Shown: positions 54,403 through 63,365 of the stretch, one piece after another | Position numbering within the stretch: position 1 is the first letter of the stretch | Layout of the letters: each line of letters opens with the position of its first letter | Assembly: GCA_035192965.1 (NCBI GenBank) | Contig: CP136571.1 | Location: 578,501 to 642,500 of the forward strand | Direction: 5' to 3' | DNA from: Fuscovulum sp. | GTDB taxonomy: Bacteria > Pseudomonadota > Alphaproteobacteria > Rhodobacterales > Rhodobacteraceae | DNA length: 64,000 bases | Position numbers and translations under genes: made by a program | Notes under the pieces: generated by a model | Database searches by the model: none | What the model was told of the DNA's origin: nothing | What the model saw: the letters and a program-made list of their open reading frames with translations, nothing else

Positions 54403-55302
54403 TTATGCCGCTGCGCGCTGGCCGGACAGGACGCGGGCCATGGTTTCGCCCATCGAGGACGGGTTCGGCGCGATGGTGATGCCGGCGGCGGACAGGATTT
54501 CCACCTTTTCCTGCGCGCTTTCGCCAAAGGCGGAAATGATCGCGCCCGCATGGCCCATCTTGCGGCCCTTGGGGGCGGAGAGCCCTGCGATATAGGCCAC
54601 CACCGGTTTCTTCATGTGGTCGCGGGCATAGATCGCGGCCTCGGCCTCTTGTGGGCCGCCGATTTCGCCGATCATCATCACGGCATCGGTTTCCGGGTCT
54701 GCCTCGAACAGTTCCAGAATGTCGCGGAAGGAGGATCCGTTGATCGGATCGCCGCCGATGCCGACAGAGGTGGACACGCCGATCCCAAGCGCCTTCATCT
54801 GCGAAGCCGCCTCATAGCCCAGCGTGCCGGAGCGGCCCACGATGCCCACGCGGCCGGGCATGTAGATATGGGGCGGCATGATGCCCATGAACCCCTTGCC
54901 GGGCGAGATGATGCCCGCGCAGTTCGGCCCGATCAGGCGCATCTTGCGATCCGCCGGATAGCGTTTCAGGAAGCGCTTGACCTTCATCATGTCCTGGCTG
55001 GGGATGCCGTCGGTCACGCAGACGGCGGTTTTGATGCCGGCATCCGCCGCCTCCATGATGGCATCCGCGGCAAAGGGTGGCGGCACGAAGACGAGCGAGG
55101 CTTCGGCCCCCGTCGCCTCGACCGCCTCACGCACGGTGTTGAACAGCGGCCGGCCAAGGAGCGACTCGCCCCCCCGGCCCGGCGTTACGCCGCCCACGAC
55201 ATTCGTGCCGTGCTTGATCATGTCTTCGGCATGGAACTGGCCGATGCGACCCGACATGCCCTGCACGATCACGGGGGTCTTTTCGGTGATGAGAATAGCC
55301 AT
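54403..55302 (-). CDS. mtkB: malate-CoA ligase alpha subunit
   Basis: A 299-residue protein of the succinyl-CoA synthetase alpha family. It has the CoA-binding domain ([33 protein letters not shown]) and the phosphohistidine-domain region ([46 protein letters not shown]). Succinyl-CoA synthetase itself is normally part of the TCA cycle operon. Here the pair sits beside malyl-CoA lyase and serine-glyoxylate aminotransferase, so malate-CoA ligase of the serine cycle is far more likely. Start ATG 55302 with AGGGGG upstream; 12 bases from mtkA. Confidence 0.9.
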   Translation of the reverse strand: MAILITEKTPVIVQGMSGRIGQFHAEDMIKHGTNVVGGVTPGRGGESLLGRPLFNTVREAVEATGAEASLVFVPPPFAADAIMEAADAGIKTAVCVTDGIPSQDMMKVKRFLKRYPADRKMRLIGPNCAGIISPGKGFMGIMPPHIYMPGRVGIVGRSGTLGYEAASQMKALGIGVSTSVGIGGDPINGSSFRDILELFEADPETDAVMMIGEIGGPQEAEAAIYARDHMKKPVVAYIAGLSAPKGRKMGHAGAIISAFGESAQEKVEILSAAGITIAPNPSSMGETMARVLSGQRAAA

Positions 55303-55314
55303 GGCGGTTCCCCC

Positions 55315-56487
55315 TTACGCGGCGAGTTTGTGGCGGGTGGCGACGGCCTTTTCGGCAGCATCGGCCAGAGTGTTGGCGGTAATGAGGGGCAGGCCGCTGT
55401 CTTGAATAATCCGGTTGCCCTCTTCGACATTGGTGCCTGCCAGACGCACCACGACCGGCACAGTCAGGCCCAGTTCGCGATAGGCCTGCACCACGCCTTG
55501 TGCCACCCAGTCACAGCGGTTGATGCCCGCGAAGATGTTGACAAGGATCACGCTGACATTGCGGTCGGCCAGCACGGTGCGGAAGGCGCGGACGACGCGC
55601 TCGGGCGATGCGCCCCCGCCGATATCGAGGAAGTTCGCAGGCTCGCCCCCGGCGAGTTTGATCATGTCCATGGTCGCCATGGCCAGACCCGCGCCGTTGA
55701 TGATGCAGCCGATATCGCCATCAAGGCCGACATAGGCGAGGCCGTGATCCCCCGCCGTGCTTTCGCGCGGGTCTTCCTGTGACCGGTCGCGCAGTTCGGC
55801 GATTTCGGGGCGGCGGAACAGGGCGTTGGTGTCAAAGGACATCTTGGCATCCAGCGCCACCAGATCGCCCGCATGGGTGATGACCAGCGGGTTAATCTCT
55901 ACCATCATCGCATCCAGATCGCGATAGGCGCGGTAGCAGGCTTTGAGGATGTTCACCATCTGCGCGATCTGCCCGCCTTTCAGGCCAAGCTGAAAGGCCA
56001 GTTCGCGCGCCTGAAATTCGGACAGGCCGACTGCGGGATCAACGGTCATGCGGCGCAGCGAGTTGGGGTCGGATTCGGCCAGATCCTCGATCTCCATCCC
56101 GCCGTGGGCTGAGGCGACGATCATGATGCGTTCGGATTTCCGGTCCAGCACAAAGCCCAGATACATTTCCTGCGCGATGTCGGACGCGCCTTCGACCCAG
56201 AGGCGGTAAACGCCCTTGCCGTTCGCGTCCGTCTGCTTGGTGACAAGCTGCTTGCCAAACAGGGTAGAGGCGAAATCCTGCACTTCGGCCTCGGACCGGC
56301 AGAGTTTTACGCCGCCTGCCGCGCCGCGGCCGCCGGAATGGATCTGTGCCTTGACCACCCAGGCGCTGCCGCCCAGTTCGCGGGCGCGATAGCCTGCCTG
56401 TTCGGGGCTGTAGGCCAGCCCGCCGCGCGGCACCGGCACGCCGAAACGCGCCAGAATTTCCTTGGCCTGATATTCGTGAATGTCCAT
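55315..56487 (-). CDS. mtkA: malate-CoA ligase beta subunit
   Basis: A 390-residue protein of the succinyl-CoA synthetase beta family. ATP-grasp features include [76 protein letters not shown] and the CoA-ligase end [20 protein letters not shown]. With mtkB it should form the ATP-dependent malate-CoA ligase making malyl-CoA. It is the third gene of the operon and follows mclA by 33 bases. Start ATG 56487 with GGAGG upstream. Confidence 0.9.
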   Translation of the reverse strand: MDIHEYQAKEILARFGVPVPRGGLAYSPEQAGYRARELGGSAWVVKAQIHSGGRGAAGGVKLCRSEAEVQDFASTLFGKQLVTKQTDANGKGVYRLWVEGASDIAQEMYLGFVLDRKSERIMIVASAHGGMEIEDLAESDPNSLRRMTVDPAVGLSEFQARELAFQLGLKGGQIAQMVNILKACYRAYRDLDAMMVEINPLVITHAGDLVALDAKMSFDTNALFRRPEIAELRDRSQEDPRESTAGDHGLAYVGLDGDIGCIINGAGLAMATMDMIKLAGGEPANFLDIGGGASPERVVRAFRTVLADRNVSVILVNIFAGINRCDWVAQGVVQAYRELGLTVPVVVRLAGTNVEEGNRIIQDSGLPLITANTLADAAEKAVATRHKLAA

Positions 56488-56520
56488 TCGGTATTCCTCC
56501 CTGAATCCCGTTGGGGCGGT

Positions 56521-57459
56521 TTACTTGTTGGCAATCGCCTCGGCGATCACCAGCACGTTGTTCGCCATCTTCTCGGACGCGGCGTCGATCATCTTGCCAT
56601 CAAGGCTGGCCGCGCCTTTGCCTTGGCTTTCCGCGATGCGCAGCTCTTCGATGATGCGGCGGGCTTTGGTCACCTCGGCCTCGGTCGGGCTGAAGACTTC
56701 ATTCGCCATGTCGACCTGAGAGGGGTGGATGGCCCATTTCCCCTCACACCCAAGGGCGGCGGCGCGGCGGGCGCCGTCTTTGTAGCCTTCGGGATCCGAG
56801 AAATCGCCGAACGGGCCGTCAATCGCGCGCAGGCCATAGGCGCGGCAGGCGATGACCATGCGGGAAATCGCGGCATGCCACTGATCGCCCGGGTAATGCG
56901 GGTTCAGGCCGCCGATATTGATGGTGCGGGCGCGCATGGAGGCGGCATAATCGGCCACGCCGAAATGCAGGGCTTCAAGACGACCGCCGAACTGCGCGAT
57001 GCTTTCCACATTGGCCATGCCGAGCGCGGTTTCAATCAACGCCTCAAGGCCGACGCGGGTGGTCAGGCCCTTGCCCTGTTCGATCTGGTTGACCATGGCC
57101 TCGACCATATACAGGTCATCGCGGACGCCGACCTTGGGCACCAGAAGCGTATGAACGCGGCTGCCTGCCTGTTCCATCACATCGACCACGTCGCGGTACA
57201 TGTAATGCGTGTCCAGCCCGTTGATGCGGACGGATACGGTTTTGCCCTTTGCGGCCCAGTCGATATCATTCAGCGCCTGAATGGCGTTCTTGCGGGCCTG
57301 TTCCTTTTCCGGGGGCGCGACGGCATCTTCCAGATCAAGAAAGACGTAATCGGCGGGGCCAGCGGCGGCCTTGTCGATCATCGTGGGGTTTGACGCCGGA
57401 ACAGCAAGCTCCGATCGCTGCAGGCGTTGACGCCGCAGCGGGTACAGGGTGTGGGACAT
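56521..57459 (-). CDS. mclA: malyl-CoA lyase (serine cycle)
   Basis: A 312-residue CitE-superfamily lyase that splits malyl-CoA into acetyl-CoA and glyoxylate. MSHTLYPLRRQRLQRSELAV, PADYVFLDLEDAVAPPEKE, INGLDTHYMYRDVVDVMEQA, LLVPKVG, LEALIETALGMANVES and FGVADYAASMRARTINIGG match methylotroph MclA more than Mcl1. It is paralogous to the gene at 50702 (GPFGDFSDPEGY vs GPFGDFSDDEGF). ATG 57459 has AGAGGAAATC ahead. It sits second in the operon after sgaA, with a 16-base gap. Confidence 0.93.
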   Translation of the reverse strand: MSHTLYPLRRQRLQRSELAVPASNPTMIDKAAAGPADYVFLDLEDAVAPPEKEQARKNAIQALNDIDWAAKGKTVSVRINGLDTHYMYRDVVDVMEQAGSRVHTLLVPKVGVRDDLYMVEAMVNQIEQGKGLTTRVGLEALIETALGMANVESIAQFGGRLEALHFGVADYAASMRARTINIGGLNPHYPGDQWHAAISRMVIACRAYGLRAIDGPFGDFSDPEGYKDGARRAAALGCEGKWAIHPSQVDMANEVFSPTEAEVTKARRIIEELRIAESQGKGAASLDGKMIDAASEKMANNVLVIAEAIANK

Positions 57460-57475
57460 GATTTCCTCTGGGTGC

Positions 57476-58696
57476 TTATTCGGCGGCGATGCGGGTTGCG
57501 GCGCGGGTGGTGCGCTGCACGGCGCGGGCCATGGGTTCGGCATAGACATCCTGCGCGGCGGCAACGCCCGACCCGAAGCGGATCTGCGCGCCGGCATTGG
57601 CGAGGCAAAGCTCTGCGATGGACAGCGCCGTCAGGCACATCCCTTCATTCAGGTCGCCCAGGTGGCCGATGCGGAACACCTTGCCGTTCAGAGGGCCGAG
57701 GCCAGCGCCGAAGGAACAGTTGTAGCGGTCATAGGCCACGCGGATCACGTCGCGCGCATCCACGCCCTGCGGCACGCGGATCGCGCTGACCGTATCGGAA
57801 TACAGCGACGGGTGTTCGGCGGCCAGGTCCATGCCCCAGGCGGCCACGGCGTTGCGGACCCCGGTGGCAAGGCGGCGGTGGCGGGCAAAGATGTTTTCCA
57901 TGCCTTCGTCCAGCATCCGATCCAGCGCGCGGCGCAGACCGTGGAACAGTTGGACCGGCGGGGTATAGGGGAAGTAGCCGGTGGTGTTGGCGCGGGCCAT
58001 GTCGGCGAAATCGAAATAGGCGCGGCGCATCTTTGCGGTTTCCGCCGCCGCCATCGCCTTGGCCGAAACGCCCAGCATCCCCAGACCTGCGGGCAGCATG
58101 AAGCCCTTTTGGCTGCCGGTCACGGCAAGATCGACGCCCCATTCATCCATGCGGAAATCGATGGAGCCGATCGAGGACACGCCATCCACGAACAGCATCG
58201 CATCATGGAAGGATTCGTCCAGCGCGCGGCGGACAAGGGCGATGTCAGACGTGACACCCGTGGCGGTTTCGTTATGCGTGACGAAGACGGCCTTGATCTT
58301 GCCGTGCCGGTCATTGCCCAGGATGCGGGCGAATTCGTTGGCAGGAACGCCAGCGCCCCATGCCAGATCGACAACCTCGACATCCAGGCCCAGCTTTTGC
58401 GCCATGTCGATCCAGAGGTGGCTGAACTGCCCATGGCGGGCCATCAGAACCTTGTCACCCGGGTTCAGCGTGTTGGTGATCGCCGCTTCCCAGCAGCCGG
58501 TGCCGGAACCGGGGAACATCATCACGCTTCCGGTTTCCGTTTTGAAAACCTTTTTCAGATCGGCGAACAGGCCCAGCGTCAGATCACCGAAATCCGGCGC
58601 GCGGTGATCCTGCATCGGCACGATCATGGCTTGCCGCACCGCCTCGGGCACGTTGGTAGGGCCGGGGATGTAAAGGTGTTGCGTTCCGGTTTTCAT
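57476..58696 (-). CDS. sgaA: serine-glyoxylate aminotransferase
   Basis: A 406-residue PLP enzyme transferring the amino group of serine to glyoxylate, a key serine-cycle step. MKTGTQHLYIPGPTNVPEAV, MQDHRAPDFGDLTLGLFADL, MMFPGSGTGCWEAAITNTL, HNETATGVTSDIALVRRA, FVDGVSSIGSIDFRMDEW and the PLP lysine in VTGSQKGFMLPAGLGM are canonical. ATG 58696 has GGGAGG seven bases ahead. It is the first gene of the operon, divergent from the ScfR-like regulator. The upstream frame to 58870 is not used. Confidence 0.93.
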   Translation of the reverse strand: MKTGTQHLYIPGPTNVPEAVRQAMIVPMQDHRAPDFGDLTLGLFADLKKVFKTETGSVMMFPGSGTGCWEAAITNTLNPGDKVLMARHGQFSHLWIDMAQKLGLDVEVVDLAWGAGVPANEFARILGNDRHGKIKAVFVTHNETATGVTSDIALVRRALDESFHDAMLFVDGVSSIGSIDFRMDEWGVDLAVTGSQKGFMLPAGLGMLGVSAKAMAAAETAKMRRAYFDFADMARANTTGYFPYTPPVQLFHGLRRALDRMLDEGMENIFARHRRLATGVRNAVAAWGMDLAAEHPSLYSDTVSAIRVPQGVDARDVIRVAYDRYNCSFGAGLGPLNGKVFRIGHLGDLNEGMCLTALSIAELCLANAGAQIRFGSGVAAAQDVYAEPMARAVQRTTRAATRIAAE

Positions 58697-58741
58697 AGTG
58701 ACCTCCCGATCTGTTGGGTTCTCCATGCCACCACCGGGGCA

Positions 58742-58813
58742 TTGTGCAAAACGAAAGCGGGTCCTGCTGTGAATGCGAGAATTTACAAAACCTTTAATCT
58801 GTAATATTGTAAA
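58742..58813. promoter_or_regulatory. putative operator region between sgaA and its regulator
   Basis: The 147-base divergent region contains TTGTGCAAAA (58743-58752) and an inverted repeat TTTACAA (58782-58788) with TTGTAAA (58807-58813), 18 bases apart. RamB/ScfR-type regulators are known to bind TTTGCAAA-like sites, so these are candidates for binding by the divergently encoded regulator. AT-rich TAATCTGTAATATTG may hold a -10 region. Confidence 0.5.
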
Positions 58814-58843
58814 CATGACGAAACCACAGATGTGTGCGACGGT

Positions 58844-60241
58844 ATGCAGAAAACCTTTATCGGCCCGCATCTGCGGCGTCTGCGGCTGGAACGGGGCGAA
58901 ACGCAGGGATCCATGGCCAAGGCGCTGGGGATCAGCGCGTCTTATGTCAACCTGTTGGAAAACAACGAAAGATCGGTTTCCGTCTCGGTCCTGTTGCGGA
59001 TGTTCGAGGTCTATGGCGTCGATTGGCGCGAGATTGCGGATGAGGATGGCACAAGCCAGCTGGCCGACCTGCGCGCGGTGATGCAGGACCCGCTCTTTAC
59101 AGAAATGAAGCCCGATCTAACGCAACTGCGCGCCTCAATGGTGCATGCGCCTGCGCTGGTGCAGGCATTTCTGCGGCTGCACAGCGCCTATCAGGCGGCC
59201 ACGGATCAGCTTTTGTCACTGACCGAGGGGGAGGCGCCGCAGATCATCTCTACCCCCGAGGCGGCGGTTCACAACGAATTCCGCCGCCATCGCAACCACT
59301 TTCGCGATCTGGAAGAGGCGGCGGCGGGGTTCTGGGCGGGCGCTGCGGTGGAACCGGATGAGATTTACGTCGCGCTGAAACGGCGGTTGCGGGATGGCGT
59401 GGGGGTGACCGTGCGGCTGGTGCAGGTGGATGACCTGCCGGGCACCCTGCGGCAATATGATGAGGCGCGGCGCGAGATCCTGCTGTCCGAGGCGCTGGAC
59501 CACACCAACCGCATCTTTCAGCTGACGCATATGTGCGGGCTGTTGGAACAGCGCGCGCTCTTGGACAATCTGGCAGCGCGGTCGGGGATCACCGATCCGC
59601 GCGGTGTGGCGCGGTTGCGGGTGGAACTGGCCAACTATTTCGCGGCGGCCGTACTGATGCCCTATGATGCCTTTCTGGCCGAGGCGCGGGCGACGAAATA
59701 TGACCTTGATCACATCGCCACCCGCTTTGGCGTGAGCTTTGAACAGGCCTGCCACCGCGCCACCACCCTGCAACGCGAAGGCGCGCTTGGGGTGCCGTTC
59801 TTCTTCATGCGGATCGACAAGGGCGGTAACGTGACGAAGCGGTTCAATGCCACGGGGTTCCATCTGGCCGAACATGGCGGCGCCTGCCCGCGGCTGGATG
59901 TGCATACCAGTTTCCGCACGCCGGGGCGGATCGTGCCGCAGTTTGTGGAAATGCCGGACCGGTCGCAGTTCTTTGTGTTTTCGCGCACGGTGGACCGCCC
60001 CACCTGGATGCGCCACGCGCAAGACAACCGCCTTGCCGTGGCGATGGGCTGCGCCATCGAACACGCGCCCGAGATTGGCTATGCCGAGGCGTTTTCCGTG
60101 ACTGGCGCGCGGATGACGCCGGTTGGCATCAACTGCCGCATCTGCCCAAGGTCGGGCTGCGATCAGCGCGCGCATCAGGCGGTGGTGTTGTCGCAGCCTG
60201 TCGATGAAAAGCGGCGGGGCGCGACGCGGTTCGAGGTGTGA
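58844..60241 (+). CDS. XRE/ScfR-family short-chain fatty acyl transcriptional regulator
   Basis: A 465-residue regulator. Residues about 7-60 are an XRE helix-turn-helix (LRRLRLERGETQGSMAKALG, SASYVNLLENNERSVSVSVL). The middle (about 190-290) resembles the IrrE-type metallopeptidase fold region, and the C-terminal DUF2083-like region ends with the cysteine cluster NCRICPRSGCDQRAHQ. RamB, ScfR and PccR of this family control acetate, propionate or C1 assimilation genes. Its divergent orientation towards sgaA suggests it controls the serine-cycle operon. ATG 58844 is chosen; GTG 58832 is also possible. Confidence 0.85.
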   Translation: MQKTFIGPHLRRLRLERGETQGSMAKALGISASYVNLLENNERSVSVSVLLRMFEVYGVDWREIADEDGTSQLADLRAVMQDPLFTEMKPDLTQLRASMVHAPALVQAFLRLHSAYQAATDQLLSLTEGEAPQIISTPEAAVHNEFRRHRNHFRDLEEAAAGFWAGAAVEPDEIYVALKRRLRDGVGVTVRLVQVDDLPGTLRQYDEARREILLSEALDHTNRIFQLTHMCGLLEQRALLDNLAARSGITDPRGVARLRVELANYFAAAVLMPYDAFLAEARATKYDLDHIATRFGVSFEQACHRATTLQREGALGVPFFFMRIDKGGNVTKRFNATGFHLAEHGGACPRLDVHTSFRTPGRIVPQFVEMPDRSQFFVFSRTVDRPTWMRHAQDNRLAVAMGCAIEHAPEIGYAEAFSVTGARMTPVGINCRICPRSGCDQRAHQAVVLSQPVDEKRRGATRFEV

Positions 60242-60245
60242 ACCG

Positions 60246-60851
60246 CTACCACATCGTTCCTGCGGCTCGACTGGCCCAGCCCGCATCATAGGTGGCCCCG
60301 TCGATCTGGCCTTCCGTCGCCTCGGCCAGCATTTGGCCGACGCTGGGCAGACCCTCGGATTGATCGCCCGCCGTCCATAGCCCCGCGCGCACCACGGCGC
60401 GGGCGCATTGGGAATATACCTCGGCCACGTCGATCACGATCACCGTGCGTGGCTGCACCCCGCCCCGGTCAAACCGCGCGCGAAGGGTGGCGTCGGCGGT
60501 CAGCCGGGCGGTGCCGTTCACGCGCAGCAGGTTTTTCCAGCCGGGGATCAGGAAGCACAGGCTGACCCGCCCGTCGCGGACGATGTTGCGCAGGCTGTCG
60601 ATGCGTTCATTCCCCTTCCAGTCGGGCAGGGCGAGCGTCCGGTCATCCAACACGGCCACCACCGGGCCGTCATCGCCGCGCGGGCTGCCATCGGTGCCTT
60701 CCGGCCCCACGGTGGTAAGGATGCAGAACCGGCTGCGTTCGATCACCGTTCGGTAGCTGGGCGTCAGGTGCGGCACGACCTTGCGGATCGCCGGATCGGC
60801 CGGCGTGCCATACTGCGCGTGCAGCGCGTCAAGCGATGTGATGAAATCCAT
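60246..60851 (-). CDS. pyridoxamine 5'-phosphate oxidase-like FMN flavoprotein
   Basis: A 201-residue protein of the PPOX/split-barrel class (MSMEG_1061-like subgroup). FCILTTVGPEGTDGSPRGDD, ALPDWKGNERIDSLRNIV, GRVSLCFLIPGWKNLLRVNG and SQCARAVVRAGLW are typical. It binds FMN or F420-like cofactors and probably reduces an unidentified small molecule; not true PdxH. Start ATG 60851. It lies four bases beyond the convergent regulator gene. Confidence 0.8.
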   Translation of the reverse strand: MDFITSLDALHAQYGTPADPAIRKVVPHLTPSYRTVIERSRFCILTTVGPEGTDGSPRGDDGPVVAVLDDRTLALPDWKGNERIDSLRNIVRDGRVSLCFLIPGWKNLLRVNGTARLTADATLRARFDRGGVQPRTVIVIDVAEVYSQCARAVVRAGLWTAGDQSEGLPSVGQMLAEATEGQIDGATYDAGWASRAAGTMW

Positions 60852-60899
60852 GGTTGCGGCCTTTGAAAGCGGGCTTTGGCAAATGCAGGCGGGCAGCCA

Positions 60900-61640
60900 T
60901 CAGGCGGCTTTGGAATAGGTGAAACCTGCCTCGGCCATCAGCTTGTCGGACCGGCCTTCGATCACGCGTTCCAGTTCGGCCATGAAATCGGCGGTGCTGC
61001 GGCCCGGCTGGATGGCGGGCATGAATTCCACCACCGCCAGACCGGGTTTGCGATAGATGCCATGGCGCGGCCAGAACACGCCCACATTGGTGGCCGTCGG
61101 GATGCAGGGCTGGCCCAGCTGGTTGTAAAGCAGCCCCGTCCCCACCTTGTAGGGCAGCGCAACGCCGGGGGCGACGCGGGTGCCCTGCGGGTAGATGATC
61201 AGCTGACCCGGAATGGCGGCCCCTGCGGCGACCGCTTTTTTCATTTCGGCGACCGCGCGGCCTTTCTTGCCGCGATCCACCGGGATGCAGCCGATCCGCC
61301 AGGCATAAAAGCCCAAAAGCGGCGTCCAGCGCAGTTCCTTTTTCATGATGAACTTCGGTCGGCGGACGACCGAACAGATCAGGATGATGTCAAAGAAGCT
61401 TTGGTGTTTTGACGCGATGATCACTTCGCCACTGGGAACCGTGCCCCGGATTTCCGACCGCAAACCCACCATCCAGCGCGCGGTAAAGCGGACATATCGG
61501 CAATAGAGATTTATGCCCGCCCAAGCCCCATTCCGGCTGATCGCGGCATAGGGGATATAGGCGAGGCCGATGATGGCCATCATCACATACATCTGGATGA
61601 TGAACAAAAGCGACATCAGCCAGCGCAGCGCATAGATCAT
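60900..61640 (-). CDS. plsC: 1-acyl-sn-glycerol-3-phosphate acyltransferase
   Basis: A 246-residue membrane-associated acyltransferase making phosphatidic acid. The catalytic H-x4-D is in SKHQSFFDIIL, the second block is YAWRIGCIPVDRGKKGRAV, and motif III is YPQGTRVAPG. An N-terminal helix (LRWLMSLLFIIQMYVMMAII) anchors it. ATG 61640 overlaps the ftsX stop as ATGA, so translation is coupled to the cell-division genes ftsE-ftsX. The upstream frame to 61733 is inside ftsX. Confidence 0.88.
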   Translation of the reverse strand: MIYALRWLMSLLFIIQMYVMMAIIGLAYIPYAAISRNGAWAGINLYCRYVRFTARWMVGLRSEIRGTVPSGEVIIASKHQSFFDIILICSVVRRPKFIMKKELRWTPLLGFYAWRIGCIPVDRGKKGRAVAEMKKAVAAGAAIPGQLIIYPQGTRVAPGVALPYKVGTGLLYNQLGQPCIPTATNVGVFWPRHGIYRKPGLAVVEFMPAIQPGRSTADFMAELERVIEGRSDKLMAEAGFTYSKAA

Positions 61641-62533
61641 GGCAATTCCCGAAGTTTCCTGAACGCGGCGGCGCGTGTGGCAATCAGCGCCACCACTGCT
61701 GCGACCGGGGGTAGCAGAAGCGGCAGCAGCCAACCAGCCCCCTGAAAGCCAAGCCCCGTCAGGAAACCGCCCGCCTCATCCACCGGGGGCAGCAGCGCCA
61801 CGCCGATCAGCCCGGCCACCGCGCCGATGGCCGACCCGACAAGCGCGCGCACTGTGAAGCGGCGCACAAAGGCGGCGGCGATGTAATCATCCTGCGCGCC
61901 CACGATGCGCAGCACGCGGATCACCTGCGCATTGGCGGCCAGCGCGGCATTGGCGGCCAGCGTGATCATCGCGGCCATGGTGGCACCGATCAGCAGGATC
62001 GACAGCCCGCCCAGCAGATTGAGCCGCGCCGCCGCTGTGGCCAGCGGCCTGCGCCAGCGGGTGTGATCGTCCAGCACCGCGCCCGGCGCCTCGGCCGCCA
62101 GACGTTGGCGCAGACCTTCGCTGTCATAGCCTGCCTCGGACTCTGTCACCTCGATCAGGCGGGGCAGGGGCAGCGCGTCAAGCGGCAGGTCGGGGCCGAA
62201 CCACGGGGCCAGCAGGGCCTTTTGTTCCTCATCCGTCAGCGCGCGTGAGGCGGCGATGCCGGGGGTGGTTTTCAACACCTCCAGCACGGCGAAGGTTTGT
62301 GCTTCCATCTGGTCGGGCGGGGCGGAAATGCGCACCGTGGCCGTGCGCGCCAGAGCATCGGCCCAGCGATCCGCCAACCGCCCCGATGCCAGCGACAGGG
62401 CAAGGGCAAAGACGGCGAGAAAGGTCATCGCCCCGGCGGTGAAGCTGGTCAGCCAGGCGGAATGGCCCGAAGGCGGGACCACACGGTCGGCTTGCCGGTC
62501 AGGGGTTACAAGAAGGCGCAGGCGGCGGATCAC
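61637..62533 (-). CDS. ftsX: cell division protein FtsX (permease)
   Basis: A 298-residue membrane protein of the FtsEX complex, which activates peptidoglycan hydrolases at the septum. Four hydrophobic helices appear (one near residues 30-50, FTAGAMTFLAVFALALSL, and three in the C-terminal half, GGLSILLIGATMAAMITLAA, LVGSAIGAVAGLIGVALLP, LLPLLLPPVAAVVALIAT), with a periplasmic domain between the first and second. The ABC-coupling segment VIRVLRIVGAQDDYIAAAFV is the FtsX hallmark. It overlaps ftsE and plsC by four bases each. Confidence 0.88.
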   Translation of the reverse strand: MIRRLRLLVTPDRQADRVVPPSGHSAWLTSFTAGAMTFLAVFALALSLASGRLADRWADALARTATVRISAPPDQMEAQTFAVLEVLKTTPGIAASRALTDEEQKALLAPWFGPDLPLDALPLPRLIEVTESEAGYDSEGLRQRLAAEAPGAVLDDHTRWRRPLATAAARLNLLGGLSILLIGATMAAMITLAANAALAANAQVIRVLRIVGAQDDYIAAAFVRRFTVRALVGSAIGAVAGLIGVALLPPVDEAGGFLTGLGFQGAGWLLPLLLPPVAAVVALIATRAAAFRKLRELP

Positions 62534-63201
62534 AGGTCTGCCCCCGCAAGCTGAATGCGGCGGTTGCGGATGCGCAGCACGCGGGCGGCGACCTGGTTCT
62601 TGGCGGTGCGGATCAGGTTCATGTCATGGGTGGCGACAAGGATGGTCTTGCCCATCTTGTTCAACTCGACCAGCAGCGTCAGCAGGCGCAGCGACATTTC
62701 CCAATCAAGGTTCCCTGTCGGCTCATCCGCCAAAATCACATCCGGCCCCATGATGACCGCCCGCGCCAGCGCTGCGCGCTGCCGTTCACCCCCCGACAAT
62801 TGCGGTGGCAGCGCATCGGCCAGTTGCCCCAGCCCGACCCAGCCCAAAAGATCTGTCAGATCGCGGGGATCGCCTGCACGGCCCGATACCATCAGCGGCA
62901 TGGACACATTCGCCGCCAAAGGCAGGTGATCCAGAAACTGCACATCCTGATGCACCACCCCGATGCGGCGGCGCGTCAGGGCGACGTCATCGCGCGTCAG
63001 CCCCCGCACCTCACGATCAAAGATCGTGACCCTGCCCGCCGTGGGCAGCAACTCGGCATAGGCCAGTTTCAGGAAGGTGGATTTCCCCGCCCCGGAGGGC
63101 CCCGTCAGAAAGTGGAAAGAGCCCGGCGCAAGGCGCAGGCTGACTTCTGACAAAAGCTCACCTCCGCCATAATTGTAGGCGACGTTGTCGAACGCGATCA
63201 C
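62530..63201 (-). CDS. ftsE: cell division ATP-binding protein FtsE
   Basis: A 223-residue ABC ATPase. Walker A FLTGPSGAGKSTFLKLAYAE, Q-loop VVHQDVQFLDHLPLAANV, signature LSGGERQRAALARA, Walker B DVILADEPTGNLDWEMS and the switch His in ILVATHDMNLIR are complete. The start is GTG 63201, just inside the open frame that continues upstream to 63816 but has no ABC similarity there. ftsX follows with a four-base overlap. Confidence 0.92.
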   Translation of the reverse strand: MIAFDNVAYNYGGGELLSEVSLRLAPGSFHFLTGPSGAGKSTFLKLAYAELLPTAGRVTIFDREVRGLTRDDVALTRRRIGVVHQDVQFLDHLPLAANVSMPLMVSGRAGDPRDLTDLLGWVGLGQLADALPPQLSGGERQRAALARAVIMGPDVILADEPTGNLDWEMSLRLLTLLVELNKMGKTILVATHDMNLIRTAKNQVAARVLRIRNRRIQLAGADL

Positions 63202-63365
63202 TTGTGTTTCACAGCCTCTTGCTTGCGAACGCAGCATTGCCCAAGGTGGGCGCGGTTGCAATGCGGGTGGGTGCCGGTTGTGGACCTTGCTGGATGGTGT
63301 AATCGTGCGGTGACGGTCGGACGAGGGAAACCGCGTTCGCGCGTGGGGAAACGGGGAAGTGTTGA

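Noticed and set aside
54403..56487. Succinyl-CoA synthetase (sucC-sucD) of the TCA cycle.
   Set aside because: The pair is adjacent to malyl-CoA lyase and serine-glyoxylate aminotransferase, with no sucA, sucB or mdh; malate-CoA ligase is the better reading.
57449..58804. A 451-codon plus-strand frame over sgaA.
   Set aside because: It is a shadow of the canonical serine-glyoxylate aminotransferase on the other strand.
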